Source: an uncultured Mailhella sp. (GTDB lineage: Bacteria > Desulfobacterota > Desulfovibrionia > Desulfovibrionales > Desulfovibrionaceae). From it: a DNA stretch of 64,000 nucleotides. Location: NCBI GenBank assembly GCA_910577155.1, contig CAJTMS010000005.1, positions 1 to 64,000 on the forward strand. The letters run 5' to 3'. Shown one piece after another: positions 53,083 to 63,195 of the stretch. The notes under the pieces are model-generated. The model was not told the origin of the DNA, did no database searches, and saw only the letters and a program-made list of their open reading frames with translations. The stretch's first letter is position 1. Each line of letters starts with the position of its first letter. Position numbers and translations under genes: made by a program.

Positions 53083-53364
53083 ATGCCTAGATCATTAAAA
53101 AAAGGGCCATTTGTTGACGGCCACCTCATGAAGAAAGTAGAAGCTTCAGCCGGAGCAGGCGACCATAAAGTTGTAAAAACATGGTCACGCCGTTCTACCA
53201 TTCTTCCGGAAATGGTTGGCCTTACCTTTGCCGTACATAACGGTAAAAAATTCATTCCAGTTTTTGTTACAGAAAACATGGTAGGTCACAAGCTTGGTGA
53301 ATTTGCTCCAACTCGTACTTATTATGGTCACGCTGCTGACAAAAAAACAAAAGCAAAAAAATAG
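53083..53364 (+). CDS. rpsS: 30S ribosomal protein S19
   Basis: S19 sits in the head of the small subunit near the decoding bridge. The [18 protein letters not shown] start, [25 protein letters not shown] and the [11 protein letters not shown] end are intact. 93 residues. Confidence 0.98.
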   Translation: MPRSLKKGPFVDGHLMKKVEASAGAGDHKVVKTWSRRSTILPEMVGLTFAVHNGKKFIPVFVTENMVGHKLGEFAPTRTYYGHAADKKTKAKK

Positions 53365-53376
53365 CGGGTAACGTAC

Positions 53377-53712
53377 ATGGAATCTAAAGCAATTGCAAAA
53401 TATCAACGCGTATCTCCTCGTAAGACCCGTCTCGTTGCTCAAAACGTAAAGGGCTTACCGGTTGAAGACGCATTGAATATGCTTAAATTCACGCCTAATA
53501 AACCAGCTGGTGTTTTATATGGTGTAGTTCGTTCAGCGTTGGCTAATGCAAACCAATCCAATATCGACGTTGACTCAATGATTGTAAAAGACGTTATTGT
53601 CAACGAAGGTCCGACTTGGAAACGTTTTATGCCGCGCTCACAAGGTCGTGCAATGCATATTCGCAAACGCACAAGCCATATCACCGTAATTCTCGCGGAA
53701 GGACAGGAGTAA
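53377..53712 (+). CDS. rplV: 50S ribosomal protein L22
   Basis: L22 lines the exit tunnel. The ISRRKT-like [18 protein letters not shown] start and the [16 protein letters not shown] end are clear. 111 residues. Confidence 0.97.
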   Translation: MESKAIAKYQRVSPRKTRLVAQNVKGLPVEDALNMLKFTPNKPAGVLYGVVRSALANANQSNIDVDSMIVKDVIVNEGPTWKRFMPRSQGRAMHIRKRTSHITVILAEGQE

Positions 53713-53716
53713 GGCT

Positions 53717-54358
53717 ATGGGTCAAAAAGTACATCCTTACGGCTTCCGGCTCGGATATAATAAAAACTGGCTTTCCCGCTGGTACAGTAAAAAAGATTAT
53801 GCTTCCTTTGTTTTTGAAGACAATAAAATTCGCAAACATGTGAAGAAACTTCTTTACCCAGCAGGAATTTCCAAAGTTGAGATCGAACGCTTCGGCGATA
53901 AAATCCGCCTTATTCTTTCAACCGCCCGTCCCGGTATCATTATCGGACGTAAGGGTGCTGAAATTGAAAAACTCCGCGGAGATCTCAAGAAAAAATTCGG
54001 CCGTGAATTTGCACTTGAAGTTAATGAAATTCGTCGCCCCGAAATCGATGCACAATTAGTAGCAGAAGCAATTGGCGCTCAATTGGAACGCCGTGTTGCT
54101 TTCAGACGTGCTATGAAACGTACTGTTGCTATGGCTCGCAAATTCGGAGCAGAAGGTATCAAAGTTACAGCCGGCGGACGTTTGGCAGGTGCTGAAATTG
54201 CACGTTCCGAATGGTATCGTGAAGGCAGAGTACCTTTGCAAACCCTTCGTGCAGACATTGATTACGGATTTTCCGAAGCTAGCACCACCTATGGTATCAT
54301 CGGTATCAAAGTGTGGATCTACAAAGGTGAAATCCTTGATAAAGAGGTGGAACAATAA
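53717..54358 (+). CDS. rpsC: 30S ribosomal protein S3
   Basis: S3 helps form the mRNA entry channel and helicase site. It shows [18 protein letters not shown], the KH-domain [16 protein letters not shown] and the [26 protein letters not shown] signature. 213 residues. Its stop overlaps the rplP start by one base. Confidence 0.98.
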   Translation: MGQKVHPYGFRLGYNKNWLSRWYSKKDYASFVFEDNKIRKHVKKLLYPAGISKVEIERFGDKIRLILSTARPGIIIGRKGAEIEKLRGDLKKKFGREFALEVNEIRRPEIDAQLVAEAIGAQLERRVAFRRAMKRTVAMARKFGAEGIKVTAGGRLAGAEIARSEWYREGRVPLQTLRADIDYGFSEASTTYGIIGIKVWIYKGEILDKEVEQ

Positions 54359-54774
54359 TGCTTGCGCCAAAAAGAATTAAATTCCGTAAATGGCAGAAAG
54401 GTCGTTTACGTGGTCCTGCTACTCGTGGTGCTACCGTAGCTTTCGGTGACATTGCATTGAAAGCGGTGGAACATGGCAAGCTTTCCAGCCAACAAATCGA
54501 AGCGGCTCGTATCGCAATGATGCGTCATATTCGCCGTGGCGGTCAAGTTTGGATTCGTGTGTTCCCCGATCATCCTGTCACTGCAAAGCCTCTTGAAACT
54601 CGTCAAGGCAGCGGTAAAGGTGCACCGGTTGGCTGGTGTGCTCCTGTAAAACCGGGTCGTGTCCTTTATGAAATCAAGGGAGTTGACCTTGAACTTGCAA
54701 AAACAGCATTGACGCGTGCTTCTCACAAGCTGCCGATCAAGACTGTTATTGTAACAAGAGAAGGGGCTTTCTAA
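54358..54774 (+). CDS. rplP: 50S ribosomal protein L16
   Basis: L16 contacts the A-site tRNA. The [20 protein letters not shown] start, [29 protein letters not shown] and [15 protein letters not shown] are conserved. 138 residues. Confidence 0.98.
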   Translation: MLAPKRIKFRKWQKGRLRGPATRGATVAFGDIALKAVEHGKLSSQQIEAARIAMMRHIRRGGQVWIRVFPDHPVTAKPLETRQGSGKGAPVGWCAPVKPGRVLYEIKGVDLELAKTALTRASHKLPIKTVIVTREGAF

Positions 54775-54775
54775 T

Positions 54776-54970
54776 ATGAAAATGACTGAAATTCGTGAAT
54801 TGAGCGAAAAAGATTTGAAAGATAAATTGACGTCACTTCGTCAGGAGCTTTTCAATCTTCGTTTTCAACATGCAACAGCACAGCTTGAAAAAACTGCCTC
54901 AATTCCTGCCACTAAAAAAGATATTGCCCGTGTTTTGACAGTGATGTCAGAAAAAGGCATTAAGGCATAG
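54776..54970 (+). CDS. rpmC: 50S ribosomal protein L29
   Basis: A 64-residue helical hairpin protein near the tunnel exit, with ELSEKDLKDKLTSLRQELFNLRFQHATAQLE. It begins one base after the rplP stop. Confidence 0.95.
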   Translation: MKMTEIRELSEKDLKDKLTSLRQELFNLRFQHATAQLEKTASIPATKKDIARVLTVMSEKGIKA

Positions 54971-54978
54971 GAGCGTCT

Positions 54979-55245
54979 ATGAATAGCGCAATTGAACAGC
55001 GCAAGGGCAGAACGCTCGTAGGTATCGTTATAAGCGATAAGAGCGACAAAACCATTGTTGTGCGTGTAGAAACGTTGGTAAAACATCCGCGTTTGGGAAA
55101 ATATGTGCGTCGCCGTAAAAAATGTACTGCACATGACCCAATGAATGAATGTGGTATCGGCGATAAAGTTAAAATTGTTGAATACAGACCCATGAGCCGC
55201 AATAAACGCTGGCACTTAGTGTCTGTGCTTGAAAAAGCTATCTAG
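54979..55245 (+). CDS. rpsQ: 30S ribosomal protein S17
   Basis: S17 is a primary rRNA-binding OB-fold protein. It shows GRTLVGIVISDKSDKTIVVRVETLVKHPRLGKYVRRRKK and the HDPMNECGIGDKVKI stretch. 88 residues. It is the last gene before a large stem-loop, at the point where S10 and spc operons are split in E. coli. Confidence 0.97.
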   Translation: MNSAIEQRKGRTLVGIVISDKSDKTIVVRVETLVKHPRLGKYVRRRKKCTAHDPMNECGIGDKVKIVEYRPMSRNKRWHLVSVLEKAI

Positions 55246-55326
55246 CCTAAAAAAATTTTTTTCACGCATATTTTTGCTTTTCTTTTTCGAAAAAGTAGCA
55301 TAGTATGCGTGAAGAAAAATTTTAGG
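55246..55326 (+). repeat. 81-nt stem-loop between rpsQ and rplN
   Basis: The left arm (55246-55270, CCTAAAAAA... CACGCATA) and right arm (55304-55326, TATGCGTG...TTTTAGG) pair over about 23 bases with a two-base bulge and one mismatch. Inside is a second hairpin CTTTTTCGAAAAAG. A T7 tract follows at 55331-55338. It could act as a terminator/attenuator or processing site between the S10 and spc parts. Confidence 0.75.
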
Positions 55327-55352
55327 ATTGATTTTTTTAAGAGGAATAAGCC

Positions 55353-55721
55353 ATGATTCAAGTAGAATCTCGACTTCAAGTGGCGGACAATTCCGGTGCT
55401 AAAGAAGTGGCTTGTATTAAAGTTCTCGGTGGTTCCCACCGCCGCTATGCTTCTGTTGGTGACATTATTATGGTGTCTGTAAAAGACGCAATGCCGCACG
55501 CAAAAGTGAAAAAAGGCGATGTAATGCAAGCCGTTATCGTTCGTACCGCAAAAGAAGTTCGCCGTACAGATGGTTCCTATATCAAATTCGACACCAACGC
55601 AGCCGTGCTTCTTTCTAAGCAAGGTGAACCAGTAGGTACACGTATTTTCGGACCGGTAGCACGTGAACTTCGTGCTATGAACTTTATGAAAATCGTGTCC
55701 CTTGCGCCTGAAGTGTTGTAG
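55353..55721 (+). CDS. rplN: 50S ribosomal protein L14
   Basis: L14 lies at the subunit interface. The [19 protein letters not shown] start and the [13 protein letters not shown] end are diagnostic. 122 residues, exact family length. First gene of the spc part, with AAGAGG upstream. Confidence 0.98.
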   Translation: MIQVESRLQVADNSGAKEVACIKVLGGSHRRYASVGDIIMVSVKDAMPHAKVKKGDVMQAVIVRTAKEVRRTDGSYIKFDTNAAVLLSKQGEPVGTRIFGPVARELRAMNFMKIVSLAPEVL

Positions 55722-55733
55722 GAGCATTGTGAT

Positions 55734-56057
55734 ATGAATAATTATCGTATTCGTAAAGGTGACGTAGTAAAAGTTATCGCAGGTAAAGACGCAGAAGTTG
55801 GCAAAGTAGGCAAGGTTTTAAAAATCTTGAAGAAATCCGACCGCGTCCTCGTTGAAAAAGTTAATATGGCTAAACGCAATGTAAAGCCTAATCCTTATAA
55901 ACGTGAACCCGGCGGTATTGTTGACAAAGAAATGCCCATTCATGTTTCTAACGTAATGGTAGTATGCCAAAACTGCAATACTCCGACCCGCGTTGGATAC
56001 AGAATGGAAAATGACAAAAAAGTTCGCTTCTGCAAGAAGTGCAACAAAACGCTTTAG
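55734..56057 (+). CDS. rplX: 50S ribosomal protein L24, zinc-ribbon form
   Basis: L24 starts 23S assembly. The KOW motif [24 protein letters not shown] is followed by a C-terminal zinc ribbon with CQNC and CKKC, the four-Cys form. 107 residues. Confidence 0.96.
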   Translation: MNNYRIRKGDVVKVIAGKDAEVGKVGKVLKILKKSDRVLVEKVNMAKRNVKPNPYKREPGGIVDKEMPIHVSNVMVVCQNCNTPTRVGYRMENDKKVRFCKKCNKTL

Positions 56058-56068
56058 AGGGTGCATTG

Positions 56069-56608
56069 ATGAGCCGTCTTGAAACTATTTACAGAGATAA
56101 AGTTGTTCCGGTATTGCAAAAGGAATTTAACTATAAATCCTCCATGCAGGTTCCTGGAATTGAGAAAATCTCTTTGAATATCGGACTTGGTACTGCTGCA
56201 CAAAATAACAAAGTTATTGAAGAAGCAGTCCAAGAATTGACAGCTATTGCAGGTCAAAAAGCAGTCGTAACCCGTGCTAAAAAGTCTATTGCGGCATTCA
56301 AACTCCGTGAAGGTATGCCGATCGGTGTTCGCGTAACGCTTCGCAAAGACCGTATGTGGGACTTTTTAGATAAGCTTATGAACTTTGCTTTGCCGCGTGT
56401 TCGTGACTTCCGCGGTATTCCTGACCGTGGATTTGACGGTCGCGGAAACTTTACTCTTGGTATCAAAGAACATATGATTTTCCCGGAAATGGAATCTGAT
56501 CGTATCGAAAACAGCAAAGGTCTTAATATTACTATTGTTACAACCGCAACCACGGACAAGGAAGGCAAGATGCTTCTCGATGAGCTTGGTATGCCTTTCC
56601 GTAAGTAA
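56069..56608 (+). CDS. rplE: 50S ribosomal protein L5
   Basis: L5 binds 5S rRNA and contacts P-site tRNA. The [19 protein letters not shown] start, [14 protein letters not shown] and the [22 protein letters not shown] stretch are conserved. The ATG at 56069 after GAGGGTG is chosen; an upstream in-frame start lies inside rplX. 179 residues. Confidence 0.97.
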   Translation: MSRLETIYRDKVVPVLQKEFNYKSSMQVPGIEKISLNIGLGTAAQNNKVIEEAVQELTAIAGQKAVVTRAKKSIAAFKLREGMPIGVRVTLRKDRMWDFLDKLMNFALPRVRDFRGIPDRGFDGRGNFTLGIKEHMIFPEMESDRIENSKGLNITIVTTATTDKEGKMLLDELGMPFRK

Positions 56609-56619
56609 GGAGTTAGAGT

Positions 56620-56805
56620 ATGTCCCGTACTGCTCTTGAAGTAAAAGCTACTCGTAAACCAAAGTTCTCTACTCGTGGTTACAATCGTTGTCCAATTTGC
56701 GGTCGTCCACGAAGCTATATGCGCCATTTTGGTTTATGCCGTATTTGTTTTAGAAAAATGGCTCTCCAGGGAGAACTTCCCGGAGTTCGCAAATCAAGCT
56801 GGTAA
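56620..56805 (+). CDS. rpsN: 30S ribosomal protein S14, zinc-binding type
   Basis: A 61-residue S14 of the zinc-binding type with CPIC and CRIC pairs ([23 protein letters not shown]) and the [11 protein letters not shown] end. This short form is typical of the type Z protein. Confidence 0.97.
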   Translation: MSRTALEVKATRKPKFSTRGYNRCPICGRPRSYMRHFGLCRICFRKMALQGELPGVRKSSW

Positions 56806-56832
56806 TCAGCTACAATAATTAGGAGAAATCCC

Positions 56833-57210
56833 ATGACCGATCCCATTGCCGATATGCTTACGCGTATCCGCAACGCACACATGGCCCTTCATAAGGAAGT
56901 AAGTGTGCCGCGCTCGAAGATGAAAGAAGCTTTAGCTGGAATCCTCAAGCAGGAAGGCTATGTGGAAGATGTTAAGGTCGAAGACCGCAGCATCACCATT
57001 GAGCTAAAGTATGTCAAAGGCCGCCCTGCGATCAATGGTTTACGCCGTATCAGTAAGCCCGGTCGCCGCATCTATGTAAACGCTCACCATATTCCCCGCG
57101 TACAAAACGGACTTGGTATTTGCATTTTGTCTACCTCTAAAGGTGTTCTTGACGGTGCAAGTGCTCTTGAACGCAACAGCGGTGGAGAACTTCTTTGTGA
57201 AGTTTGGTAA
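56833..57210 (+). CDS. rpsH: 30S ribosomal protein S8
   Basis: S8 is a primary assembly protein and, in E. coli, represses the spc operon. It shows [16 protein letters not shown], the [11 protein letters not shown] and the [14 protein letters not shown] stretch, 125 residues. The mRNA target could be within the spc part. Confidence 0.97.
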   Translation: MTDPIADMLTRIRNAHMALHKEVSVPRSKMKEALAGILKQEGYVEDVKVEDRSITIELKYVKGRPAINGLRRISKPGRRIYVNAHHIPRVQNGLGICILSTSKGVLDGASALERNSGGELLCEVW

Positions 57211-57239
57211 GCCAACATACTTAGCAAGGTGGAAATACA

Positions 57240-57785
57240 ATGTCTAGAATAGGTAAATTGCCCATCACTCTCCCACAAGGCGTTGAAGTGAAATTGGGTC
57301 AAGATATAGTGGAAGTAAAAGGACCAAAAGGTTCTTTGACAACTCCGCTTTGTGACCTTTTGGAATACGAAGTATCTGACGGTAAAGTTACTCTTACCCG
57401 TAAAGATTTGGAAGACAGAACAACTGCTCAGCAGCACGGTCTTCGCCGTACCCTTTTAGCTAACTGCATTGAAGGTGTAACAAAAGGTTTTTCAAAAACC
57501 ATGGAAGTAATCGGTGTTGGTTTCAAAGTTGCAGTAAAAGGCAATATTGTTGAACTTGCACTTGGATTTTCTCATCCTGTTATCGTAGAACTTCCAAAAG
57601 GTATTGAAGCCAAAGCGGATGGAACAAAGCTCACCATTTCAGGTATCGACAAACAGTTGGTTGGTGAAATGTGTGCTAAAATTCGTCGTTTGCGTAAGCC
57701 TGAACCTTACAAAGGCAAAGGTATTAAATACGAAAATGAAATTATTCGCCGCAAAGCTGGTAAGTCCGGCGCTAAGGGCAAATAG
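57240..57785 (+). CDS. rplF: 50S ribosomal protein L6
   Basis: L6 sits near the factor-binding site. [19 protein letters not shown] and the C-terminal [21 protein letters not shown] signature are intact. 181 residues. Confidence 0.98.
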   Translation: MSRIGKLPITLPQGVEVKLGQDIVEVKGPKGSLTTPLCDLLEYEVSDGKVTLTRKDLEDRTTAQQHGLRRTLLANCIEGVTKGFSKTMEVIGVGFKVAVKGNIVELALGFSHPVIVELPKGIEAKADGTKLTISGIDKQLVGEMCAKIRRLRKPEPYKGKGIKYENEIIRRKAGKSGAKGK

Positions 57786-57796
57786 GGGTTATAGAT

Positions 57797-58156
57797 ATGA
57801 TGCTTTCTAAAAATGAAGTTCGCGTGAAGCGTAAAATTCGCATTCGCAAGCGACTCTCCGGCACATCTGAACGCCCTCGTTTAGTGGTGTTTCGCTCTAA
57901 TTTGCATATTTATGCCCAAATTATTGATGATATGACTGGATCAACTTTAGCTCAGGCTTCTACTTTAACACTTTCCAAAAATGGTGAAAAAGTAGCCTGC
58001 AATAAAGCTGGAGCTGAAAAAGTTGGTAAAGAAGTCGCTCGTATTGCGAAAGATAAAAACATTACAAAAGTTGTTTTTGACCGCAATGGTTACCTCTATC
58101 ACGGACGCATCAAAGCTGTTGCCGACGGTGCTCGTGAAGGTGGCTTAGAGTTCTAA
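57797..58156 (+). CDS. rplR: 50S ribosomal protein L18
   Basis: L18 binds 5S rRNA. It shows [36 protein letters not shown] and the [26 protein letters not shown] end. 119 residues. Confidence 0.97.
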   Translation: MMLSKNEVRVKRKIRIRKRLSGTSERPRLVVFRSNLHIYAQIIDDMTGSTLAQASTLTLSKNGEKVACNKAGAEKVGKEVARIAKDKNITKVVFDRNGYLYHGRIKAVADGAREGGLEF

Positions 58157-58204
58157 TGGACAGCCTTAAGGCTAAAATCTGACTATCATAGTACAGGAAA
58201 AAAC

Positions 58205-58708
58205 ATGGAACAAAAGCAAGAAACGCAAGATTCCGGTCTTATTGAAAAAATCGTCCATTTGAACCGGGTTGCAAAAGTTGTTAAGGGCGGTAGACGCTTT
58301 AGTTTTAGTGCCCTTGTTGTTGTTGGAGATGGAAACGGAAGTGTCGGCTTCGGACTTGGTAAAGCTCAGGAAGTGCCTGAAGCACTCCGTAAAGCTAGTG
58401 AAAGAGCTAGAAAATCCATGGTAAAAATTCCCCTTGTTGACGGAACATTGCCATACGAAGTTTTAGGTCGTTTTGGTGCCGGTCGTGTGCTTTTGAAACC
58501 TGCATCCCGCGGTACCGGTGTTATTGCCGGCGGTGCGGTTCGTGCAGTGATGGAAGCAGTCGGAGTTACTGACGTTCTTTCTAAGGCTATTGGAACAAAC
58601 AATTCCCATAATGTGCTTCGTGCAACTATGGAAGGACTCACTTCTTTACGCAGTGCAGAACAAGTTTCTGAAGTTCGCGGCAAGAAGCTTGAAGCTCCTC
58701 GTAAATAA
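58205..58708 (+). CDS. rpsE: 30S ribosomal protein S5
   Basis: S5 acts in decoding fidelity. [22 protein letters not shown], the [17 protein letters not shown] and the VLRATMEGL elements are conserved. 167 residues. Confidence 0.98.
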   Translation: MEQKQETQDSGLIEKIVHLNRVAKVVKGGRRFSFSALVVVGDGNGSVGFGLGKAQEVPEALRKASERARKSMVKIPLVDGTLPYEVLGRFGAGRVLLKPASRGTGVIAGGAVRAVMEAVGVTDVLSKAIGTNNSHNVLRATMEGLTSLRSAEQVSEVRGKKLEAPRK

Positions 58709-58722
58709 GGGAGAAAATAGCC

Positions 58723-58899
58723 ATGTCCGAAATTAAAGTAAAACTTATGCGCAGCCGTATCGGTCTCAAGCCTGCACAAAAGAAAGTTCTTGATGCACTT
58801 GGACTGAAACGCCGTGAAATGGTTAAAACTTTTAATGACAATGCTGCTGTCCGCGGCATGATTGAACAAGTTAAACACCTAGTTGAGGTCAGCAAATAA
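58723..58899 (+). CDS. rpmD: 50S ribosomal protein L30
   Basis: This 58-residue gene lies between rpsE and rplO, its usual place. The product begins [20 protein letters not shown], then continues with the [10 protein letters not shown] helix and the [11 protein letters not shown] end that identify L30. GGGAG lies 10 bases before the ATG, and the stop overlaps the rplO start by one base (TAATG). Confidence 0.95.
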   Translation: MSEIKVKLMRSRIGLKPAQKKVLDALGLKRREMVKTFNDNAAVRGMIEQVKHLVEVSK

Positions 58900-59384
58900 T
58901 GAGACTTAACGAACTTTATCCATTCGCTGAAGAACGTAAAACACGTAAACGTGTTGGTCGTGGTGACGGTTCTGGCTTTGGTCACACAGCAGGTAAAGGC
59001 CATAAAGGTCAAAATGCCCGTGCCGGTGGTGGCGTAAGAGCTGGCTTTGAAGGTGGTCAAATGCCTTTGCAGCGTCGTTTGCCAAAACGTGGCTTTAAAA
59101 ACTTTGATTTTAAAGTTACTTTTGAAGTAATCAACCTCGATCGTTTAGAAGCGTCTTTTGACGGTAAAACTGAAATTACACTAGATGACATTTACAGCCG
59201 TGGTCTTTGCAGTTACGGCGCACCCGTAAAAATCTTGGGCGGCGGAAACGTAACCAAAGCTTTGTCTGTAGAAGCTCATCGTTTTGCGAAATCTGCTAAA
59301 GCTAAAATTGAAGCAGCTGGCGGAAAAGTAAACGAATTATGTCAATGTGAATGCTGCTGCACTAAAGAAGCAGAAAAGGAATAG
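58899..59384 (+). CDS. rplO: 50S ribosomal protein L15 with cysteine-rich tail
   Basis: L15 is a late assembly protein of the large subunit. The core shows [21 protein letters not shown], the [18 protein letters not shown] stretch and the helical C-terminal domain with KILGGG. The 161-residue protein then ends in [15 protein letters not shown], a five-Cys cluster that ordinary L15 proteins (about 145-150 residues) lack. The tail is in frame and followed by a normal stop three bases before secY. Confidence 0.95.
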   Translation: MRLNELYPFAEERKTRKRVGRGDGSGFGHTAGKGHKGQNARAGGGVRAGFEGGQMPLQRRLPKRGFKNFDFKVTFEVINLDRLEASFDGKTEITLDDIYSRGLCSYGAPVKILGGGNVTKALSVEAHRFAKSAKAKIEAAGGKVNELCQCECCCTKEAEKE

Positions 59385-59387
59385 CAC

Positions 59388-60698
59388 GTGGCAGGCGCAG
59401 TTGATAAATTAGCATCTTCAAGTGAATTGCGTGTAAAAATTGCATGGACATTCTTTTTATTGGTTTGTTACCGTGTAGGTGCGCATATTCCTGTACCCGG
59501 TGTTGATACTGCTGCTCTTGCTGACTTCTTCGCTCGTTTGCAAGGTTCCGTTTTTGCCTTGTTAGATATGTTTTCCGGGGGCGGCCTGTCCAATGTGTCA
59601 GTTTTCGCCCTTGGGATTATGCCGTACATCTCAGCTTCCATTATCATGCAGTTATTGCAGGTAATCAGCCCTGATATCAAACGTATGGCTAAAGAAGAAG
59701 GACAGGCAGGACGTCGCAAAATTACACAATATACACGTTACTTGACAGTCTTTATTACCATTATTCAAGGCTTCGGCATTGCTGCCATGCTTGAAGGTAT
59801 GACAAGTCCGGGAAGTAACTTACCTGTTGTTTTAAATCCAGGATTAGAGTTTAAATTTGTTACCGTTATTACCTTGACTACTGGTACAGTGCTTATCATG
59901 TGGTTAGGGGAACAAATCACTTCCCGTGGTATTGGAAACGGTATCTCATTAATCATCTTTTCCGGTATCGTTGTCGGTATTCCAAGTGCAATTGGTCGTG
60001 TCTATCAACTTGTCAGCGCAGGGGATATGAATATTCTCTTCCTTATCTTACTTGTTGTTGTCATGGCAGCTGTTCTTTTCGGCATTGTGTTTGTGGAACG
60101 AGCCCAGCGCAGAATTCCTATTCATTATGCCAAAAGACAATTGGGAAGAAAGGTGTATGGCGGTCAAACAACCCACTTGCCTTTAAGAATAAACACTGCC
60201 GGTGTTATTCCACCCATCTTTGCACAAAGTTTACTTTTATTCCCTGCAACTATTGGCTCTTTTTCAACAGCGCTGTGGCTGCAGGAAATAGTACGGTGGT
60301 TCCAACCATCCAGTATTATTTATAATATTTTCTTTATAGCACTTATTTTCTTCTTCTGCTATTTTTATACTGCTGTTATTTTTGATCCGAAAGATATTGC
60401 AGAAAATTTGAAAAAAGCAGGTGGTTTTGTTCCGGGTATTCGCCCCGGTGATAAGACCAGAGAATATATAGATTCAGTACTCAGTCGTCTTACATTGTGG
60501 GGCGGTGTGTACATTTCTGCTATTTCTATTCTTCCTATGTTCCTTATTTCCAAGTTCAACGTGCCGTTTTATTTCGGCGGTACAAGCTTGCTGATTTTGG
60601 TAGGCGTTGCTATGGACTTTATGGGACAAGTTGAATCTCATATGATTTCAAAACAATATGACAGCTTAATGGAAAAGAATAGAATTAAAGGACGCTAG
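59388..60698 (+). CDS. secY: protein translocase channel subunit SecY
   Basis: SecY forms the channel of the Sec translocon with SecE and SecG. Ten membrane segments, VGAHIPVPGVD, the plug region LDMFSGGGLSNVSVFALGIMPYISASIIMQLL and the RRIPIHYAKR cytoplasmic loop are conserved. The start is a GTG three bases after rplO. 436 residues. Confidence 0.98.
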   Translation: MAGAVDKLASSSELRVKIAWTFFLLVCYRVGAHIPVPGVDTAALADFFARLQGSVFALLDMFSGGGLSNVSVFALGIMPYISASIIMQLLQVISPDIKRMAKEEGQAGRRKITQYTRYLTVFITIIQGFGIAAMLEGMTSPGSNLPVVLNPGLEFKFVTVITLTTGTVLIMWLGEQITSRGIGNGISLIIFSGIVVGIPSAIGRVYQLVSAGDMNILFLILLVVVMAAVLFGIVFVERAQRRIPIHYAKRQLGRKVYGGQTTHLPLRINTAGVIPPIFAQSLLLFPATIGSFSTALWLQEIVRWFQPSSIIYNIFFIALIFFFCYFYTAVIFDPKDIAENLKKAGGFVPGIRPGDKTREYIDSVLSRLTLWGGVYISAISILPMFLISKFNVPFYFGGTSLLILVGVAMDFMGQVESHMISKQYDSLMEKNRIKGR

Positions 60699-60700
60699 GA

Positions 60701-61489
60701 ATGAAAAAGTTTCGCGGTGTATTTTTAAAAAACGAACATGAAATTGCCAAAATGCGCATTGCAAACGGTATGGTTTCATGTGTTTTAGATGCACTTGGCG
60801 AAGCTGTCAGACCCGGCATTTCAACTATGTTCCTTGAAGAAATTGCTCAGGATATTTGTCGAAAGATGAATGTTAGACCAGCCTTTCAAGGATATTGCGG
60901 ATTTCCGTTTGCACTTTGCTGCTCTGTAAACGAAACAATTGTACACGGCTTTCCTTCAAAGGAGAGAATTCTTCAGGAAGGTGATATTGTCAGCTGTGAT
61001 ATGGGGGTTTGTTATGAGGGCTTTTACGGAGATAGTGCCCGGACTTTTTTTGTCGGGGAAGTATCTCAGGAAGCAAAAGACCTTTGCAGAGTGACAGAAG
61101 AAAGTTTGCATTGCGGAATTGCGGCTGCTAAAATCGGCAATACCTTGTTTGATATTTCTGCGGCGGTGCAGCGACATGCAGAAAAAAATGGTTTGAAAGT
61201 AATCCGTAACTATGTCGGTCATGGAATTGGAGCAAATCTTCACGAAAAACCGGAAGTTCCCAACTTTGTGCCAAAGGGAGGGTTTGATATTCCCCTGCAT
61301 GAAGGAATGGTGCTTGCTATTGAGCCCATGCTTGCTGTTGGGACCTATGAGGTCACAATACTTCCCGACAAATGGACAGCCAATACCAAAGACGGTAGTT
61401 TGGCTGCACATTTTGAACATAGTGTTGCGATTACATCAGACGGACCTGAAATTTTAAGTTTATCTTCAAATTATACAGGTACTTACTGA
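60701..61489 (+). CDS. map: methionine aminopeptidase type I
   Basis: Map removes the initiator methionine. The dinuclear metal ligands are visible: Asp in SCDMGVCYEGFYGDSARTF (two Asp), His in YVGHGIG, Glu in AIEPM, and Glu in HFEHSVAIT. 262 residues, no N-terminal extension. It follows secY by two bases, the common arrangement in many bacteria. Confidence 0.96.
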   Translation: MKKFRGVFLKNEHEIAKMRIANGMVSCVLDALGEAVRPGISTMFLEEIAQDICRKMNVRPAFQGYCGFPFALCCSVNETIVHGFPSKERILQEGDIVSCDMGVCYEGFYGDSARTFFVGEVSQEAKDLCRVTEESLHCGIAAAKIGNTLFDISAAVQRHAEKNGLKVIRNYVGHGIGANLHEKPEVPNFVPKGGFDIPLHEGMVLAIEPMLAVGTYEVTILPDKWTANTKDGSLAAHFEHSVAITSDGPEILSLSSNYTGTY

Positions 61490-61518
61490 TAAAATATGGA
61501 AATGGCGAGGATAGCCTC

Positions 61519-61547
61519 TTGACAAGGATAAAAAAATCCTCTAATAA
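61519..61547 (+). promoter_or_regulatory. sigma-70 promoter of the alpha operon part
   Basis: TTGACA (61519-61524), a 17-base spacer AGGATAAAAAAATCCTC, then TAATAA (61542-61547). The spacer itself contains the inverted repeat AGGAT/ATCCT. It is about 50 bases upstream of rpmJ. Confidence 0.75.
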
Positions 61548-61595
61548 ACACAATTCCAACGCTAATGTTGAGTTTTGAATATAACGGAGAGAGCG

Positions 61596-61709
61596 ATGAA
61601 AGTTAGGCCGTCCGTAAAAAAAATATGCCCTAAGTGTAAAGTAATTAGACGTAAGGGTGTTCTTAGAGTTATCTGCGAAAACCCCAGACATAAACAACGT
61701 CAGGGCTAG
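61596..61709 (+). CDS. rpmJ: 50S ribosomal protein L36
   Basis: This 37-residue gene lies between map and rpsM. It reads [20 protein letters not shown] then [17 protein letters not shown], with the zinc ligands Cys11, Cys14, Cys27 and His32 (C+ form). GGAGAG stands before the ATG. Confidence 0.97.
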
Positions 61710-61726
61710 GTTGCAGGAGTAGTACT

Positions 61727-62095
61727 GTGGCAAGAATTGCAGGTGTTGATTTGCCTCGTGGCAAAAGAGCGGATATTGCGCTCACCTATATCTATGGCAT
61801 TGGTCCAAAGACCTCTTTACAAATTTTTGAAGCTACCAAGATTGAATGGAATCGTAGCATAGATGATTTGAGTGCAGATGAGGTGAACGAACTCCGTAAG
61901 GAAATTGAAACAAATTATAAGGTTGAAGGCGATCTTCGTCGTGAAGTAAGTTCTAACATCAAACGTTTAATGGATGTTGGTTGCTATCGCGGACTTCGTC
62001 ACCGTCGTGGTTTGCCTGTTCATGGTCAACGCACAAAAACCAATGCACGTACCCGTAAGGGTCCGCGTCGTGGTGCTGTGGGTAAAAAGAAGTAA
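61727..62095 (+). CDS. rpsM: 30S ribosomal protein S13
   Basis: S13 bridges the subunits and contacts P-site t[28 protein letters not shown] and the [26 protein letters not shown] end are conserved. The start is a GTG with AGGAG upstream. 122 residues. Confidence 0.98.
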   Translation: MARIAGVDLPRGKRADIALTYIYGIGPKTSLQIFEATKIEWNRSIDDLSADEVNELRKEIETNYKVEGDLRREVSSNIKRLMDVGCYRGLRHRRGLPVHGQRTKTNARTRKGPRRGAVGKKK

Positions 62096-62148
62096 GGGTA
62101 TTGCCCTCTCATATTTTCTGGATACAGTAAATCCAAGGGAAGTGTACA

Positions 62149-62538
62149 ATGGCAAGAGCCAAACGCGCAGTTAAAAAAAGAGAAAAGAAGAACGTTCCAT
62201 TGGGTGTGGCCCATATTCAAGCGTCCTTCAATAATACCATTATTACCTTTACCGATACTCGTGGCAATGCTATCAGTTGGGCATCTGCCGGACAAAGCGG
62301 TTTTAAAGGTTCACGTAAATCCACTCCTTTTGCTGCTCAGGTAGCTGCAGAAACCGCAGCTAAAAAAGCACAGGATAACGGAATGCGTACAGTTGGTGTT
62401 TATGTTAAGGGTCCCGGTGCCGGTCGTGAATCTGCATTGCGTGCAATTAACGCAGCAGGTTTCAAAGTTGCGTTCATTCGTGACGTAACACCTATTCCTC
62501 ATAACGGATGTCGTCCTCCAAAACGACGCCGCGTATAA
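62149..62538 (+). CDS. rpsK: 30S ribosomal protein S11
   Basis: S11 lies on the platform of the small subunit. [30 protein letters not shown] and the [17 protein letters not shown] end are diagnostic. 129 residues. Confidence 0.98.
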   Translation: MARAKRAVKKREKKNVPLGVAHIQASFNNTIITFTDTRGNAISWASAGQSGFKGSRKSTPFAAQVAAETAAKKAQDNGMRTVGVYVKGPGAGRESALRAINAAGFKVAFIRDVTPIPHNGCRPPKRRRV

Positions 62539-62553
62539 TTAGGAGATAGAACC

Positions 62554-63180
62554 GTGGCTAAATATAATGATGCAAAATGCCGTATATGCCGCCGTGAAGG
62601 TGCAAAATTATTTTTGAAAGGTGATCGCTGCTTTACTGATAAATGTTCACAAGATCGCCGTCCTTATGCACCCGGTCAACATGGTCGTGCAAGAAAGAAG
62701 CTCAGTGAATATGCACTCATGCTTCGTGAAAAGCAAAAAGTACGTCGTATGTACGGTGTATTAGAAAAACAATTCAGAGGATATTTTTATTCTTCTGATA
62801 TGGCGAAAGGTGTTACCGGGGAAAACCTTCTCAAAACATTGGAACGCCGCTTAGATAACGTTGTTTACCGTATGGGATTTGCAAATTCTCGTGCACAGGC
62901 ACGTCAGCTTGTTCGTCATGGTATTTTTACCTTGAACGGACACAAAGTTGATATTCCTTCTTTACAGGTTAAAGTTGGAGATGTGATTGTTGTGAACGAA
63001 AAGAACAGAACAATTCCTGTTATTGCTGATGCTCAAGGCGCAATTGCCCGTCGTGGCTGCCCGGTATGGCTTGAAGTTGACGGAGCAGCGTTCAAAGGTA
63101 CTGTGAAAGCATTGCCTCAACGTGACGATATTCAAACTCCTATCAGTGAGTCCCTTATCGTCGAACTTTACTCCAAATAA
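62554..63180 (+). CDS. rpsD: 30S ribosomal protein S4, zinc form
   Basis: S4 is a primary 16S binding protein and in E. coli the repressor of the alpha operon. The N-terminus has the four-Cys zinc form ([14 protein letters not shown]). The S4 RNA-binding domain follows ([30 protein letters not shown]). The start is a GTG with AGGAG upstream. 208 residues. Confidence 0.98.
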   Translation: MAKYNDAKCRICRREGAKLFLKGDRCFTDKCSQDRRPYAPGQHGRARKKLSEYALMLREKQKVRRMYGVLEKQFRGYFYSSDMAKGVTGENLLKTLERRLDNVVYRMGFANSRAQARQLVRHGIFTLNGHKVDIPSLQVKVGDVIVVNEKNRTIPVIADAQGAIARRGCPVWLEVDGAAFKGTVKALPQRDDIQTPISESLIVELYSK

Positions 63181-63195
63181 CAGACAGGAGTTCGC

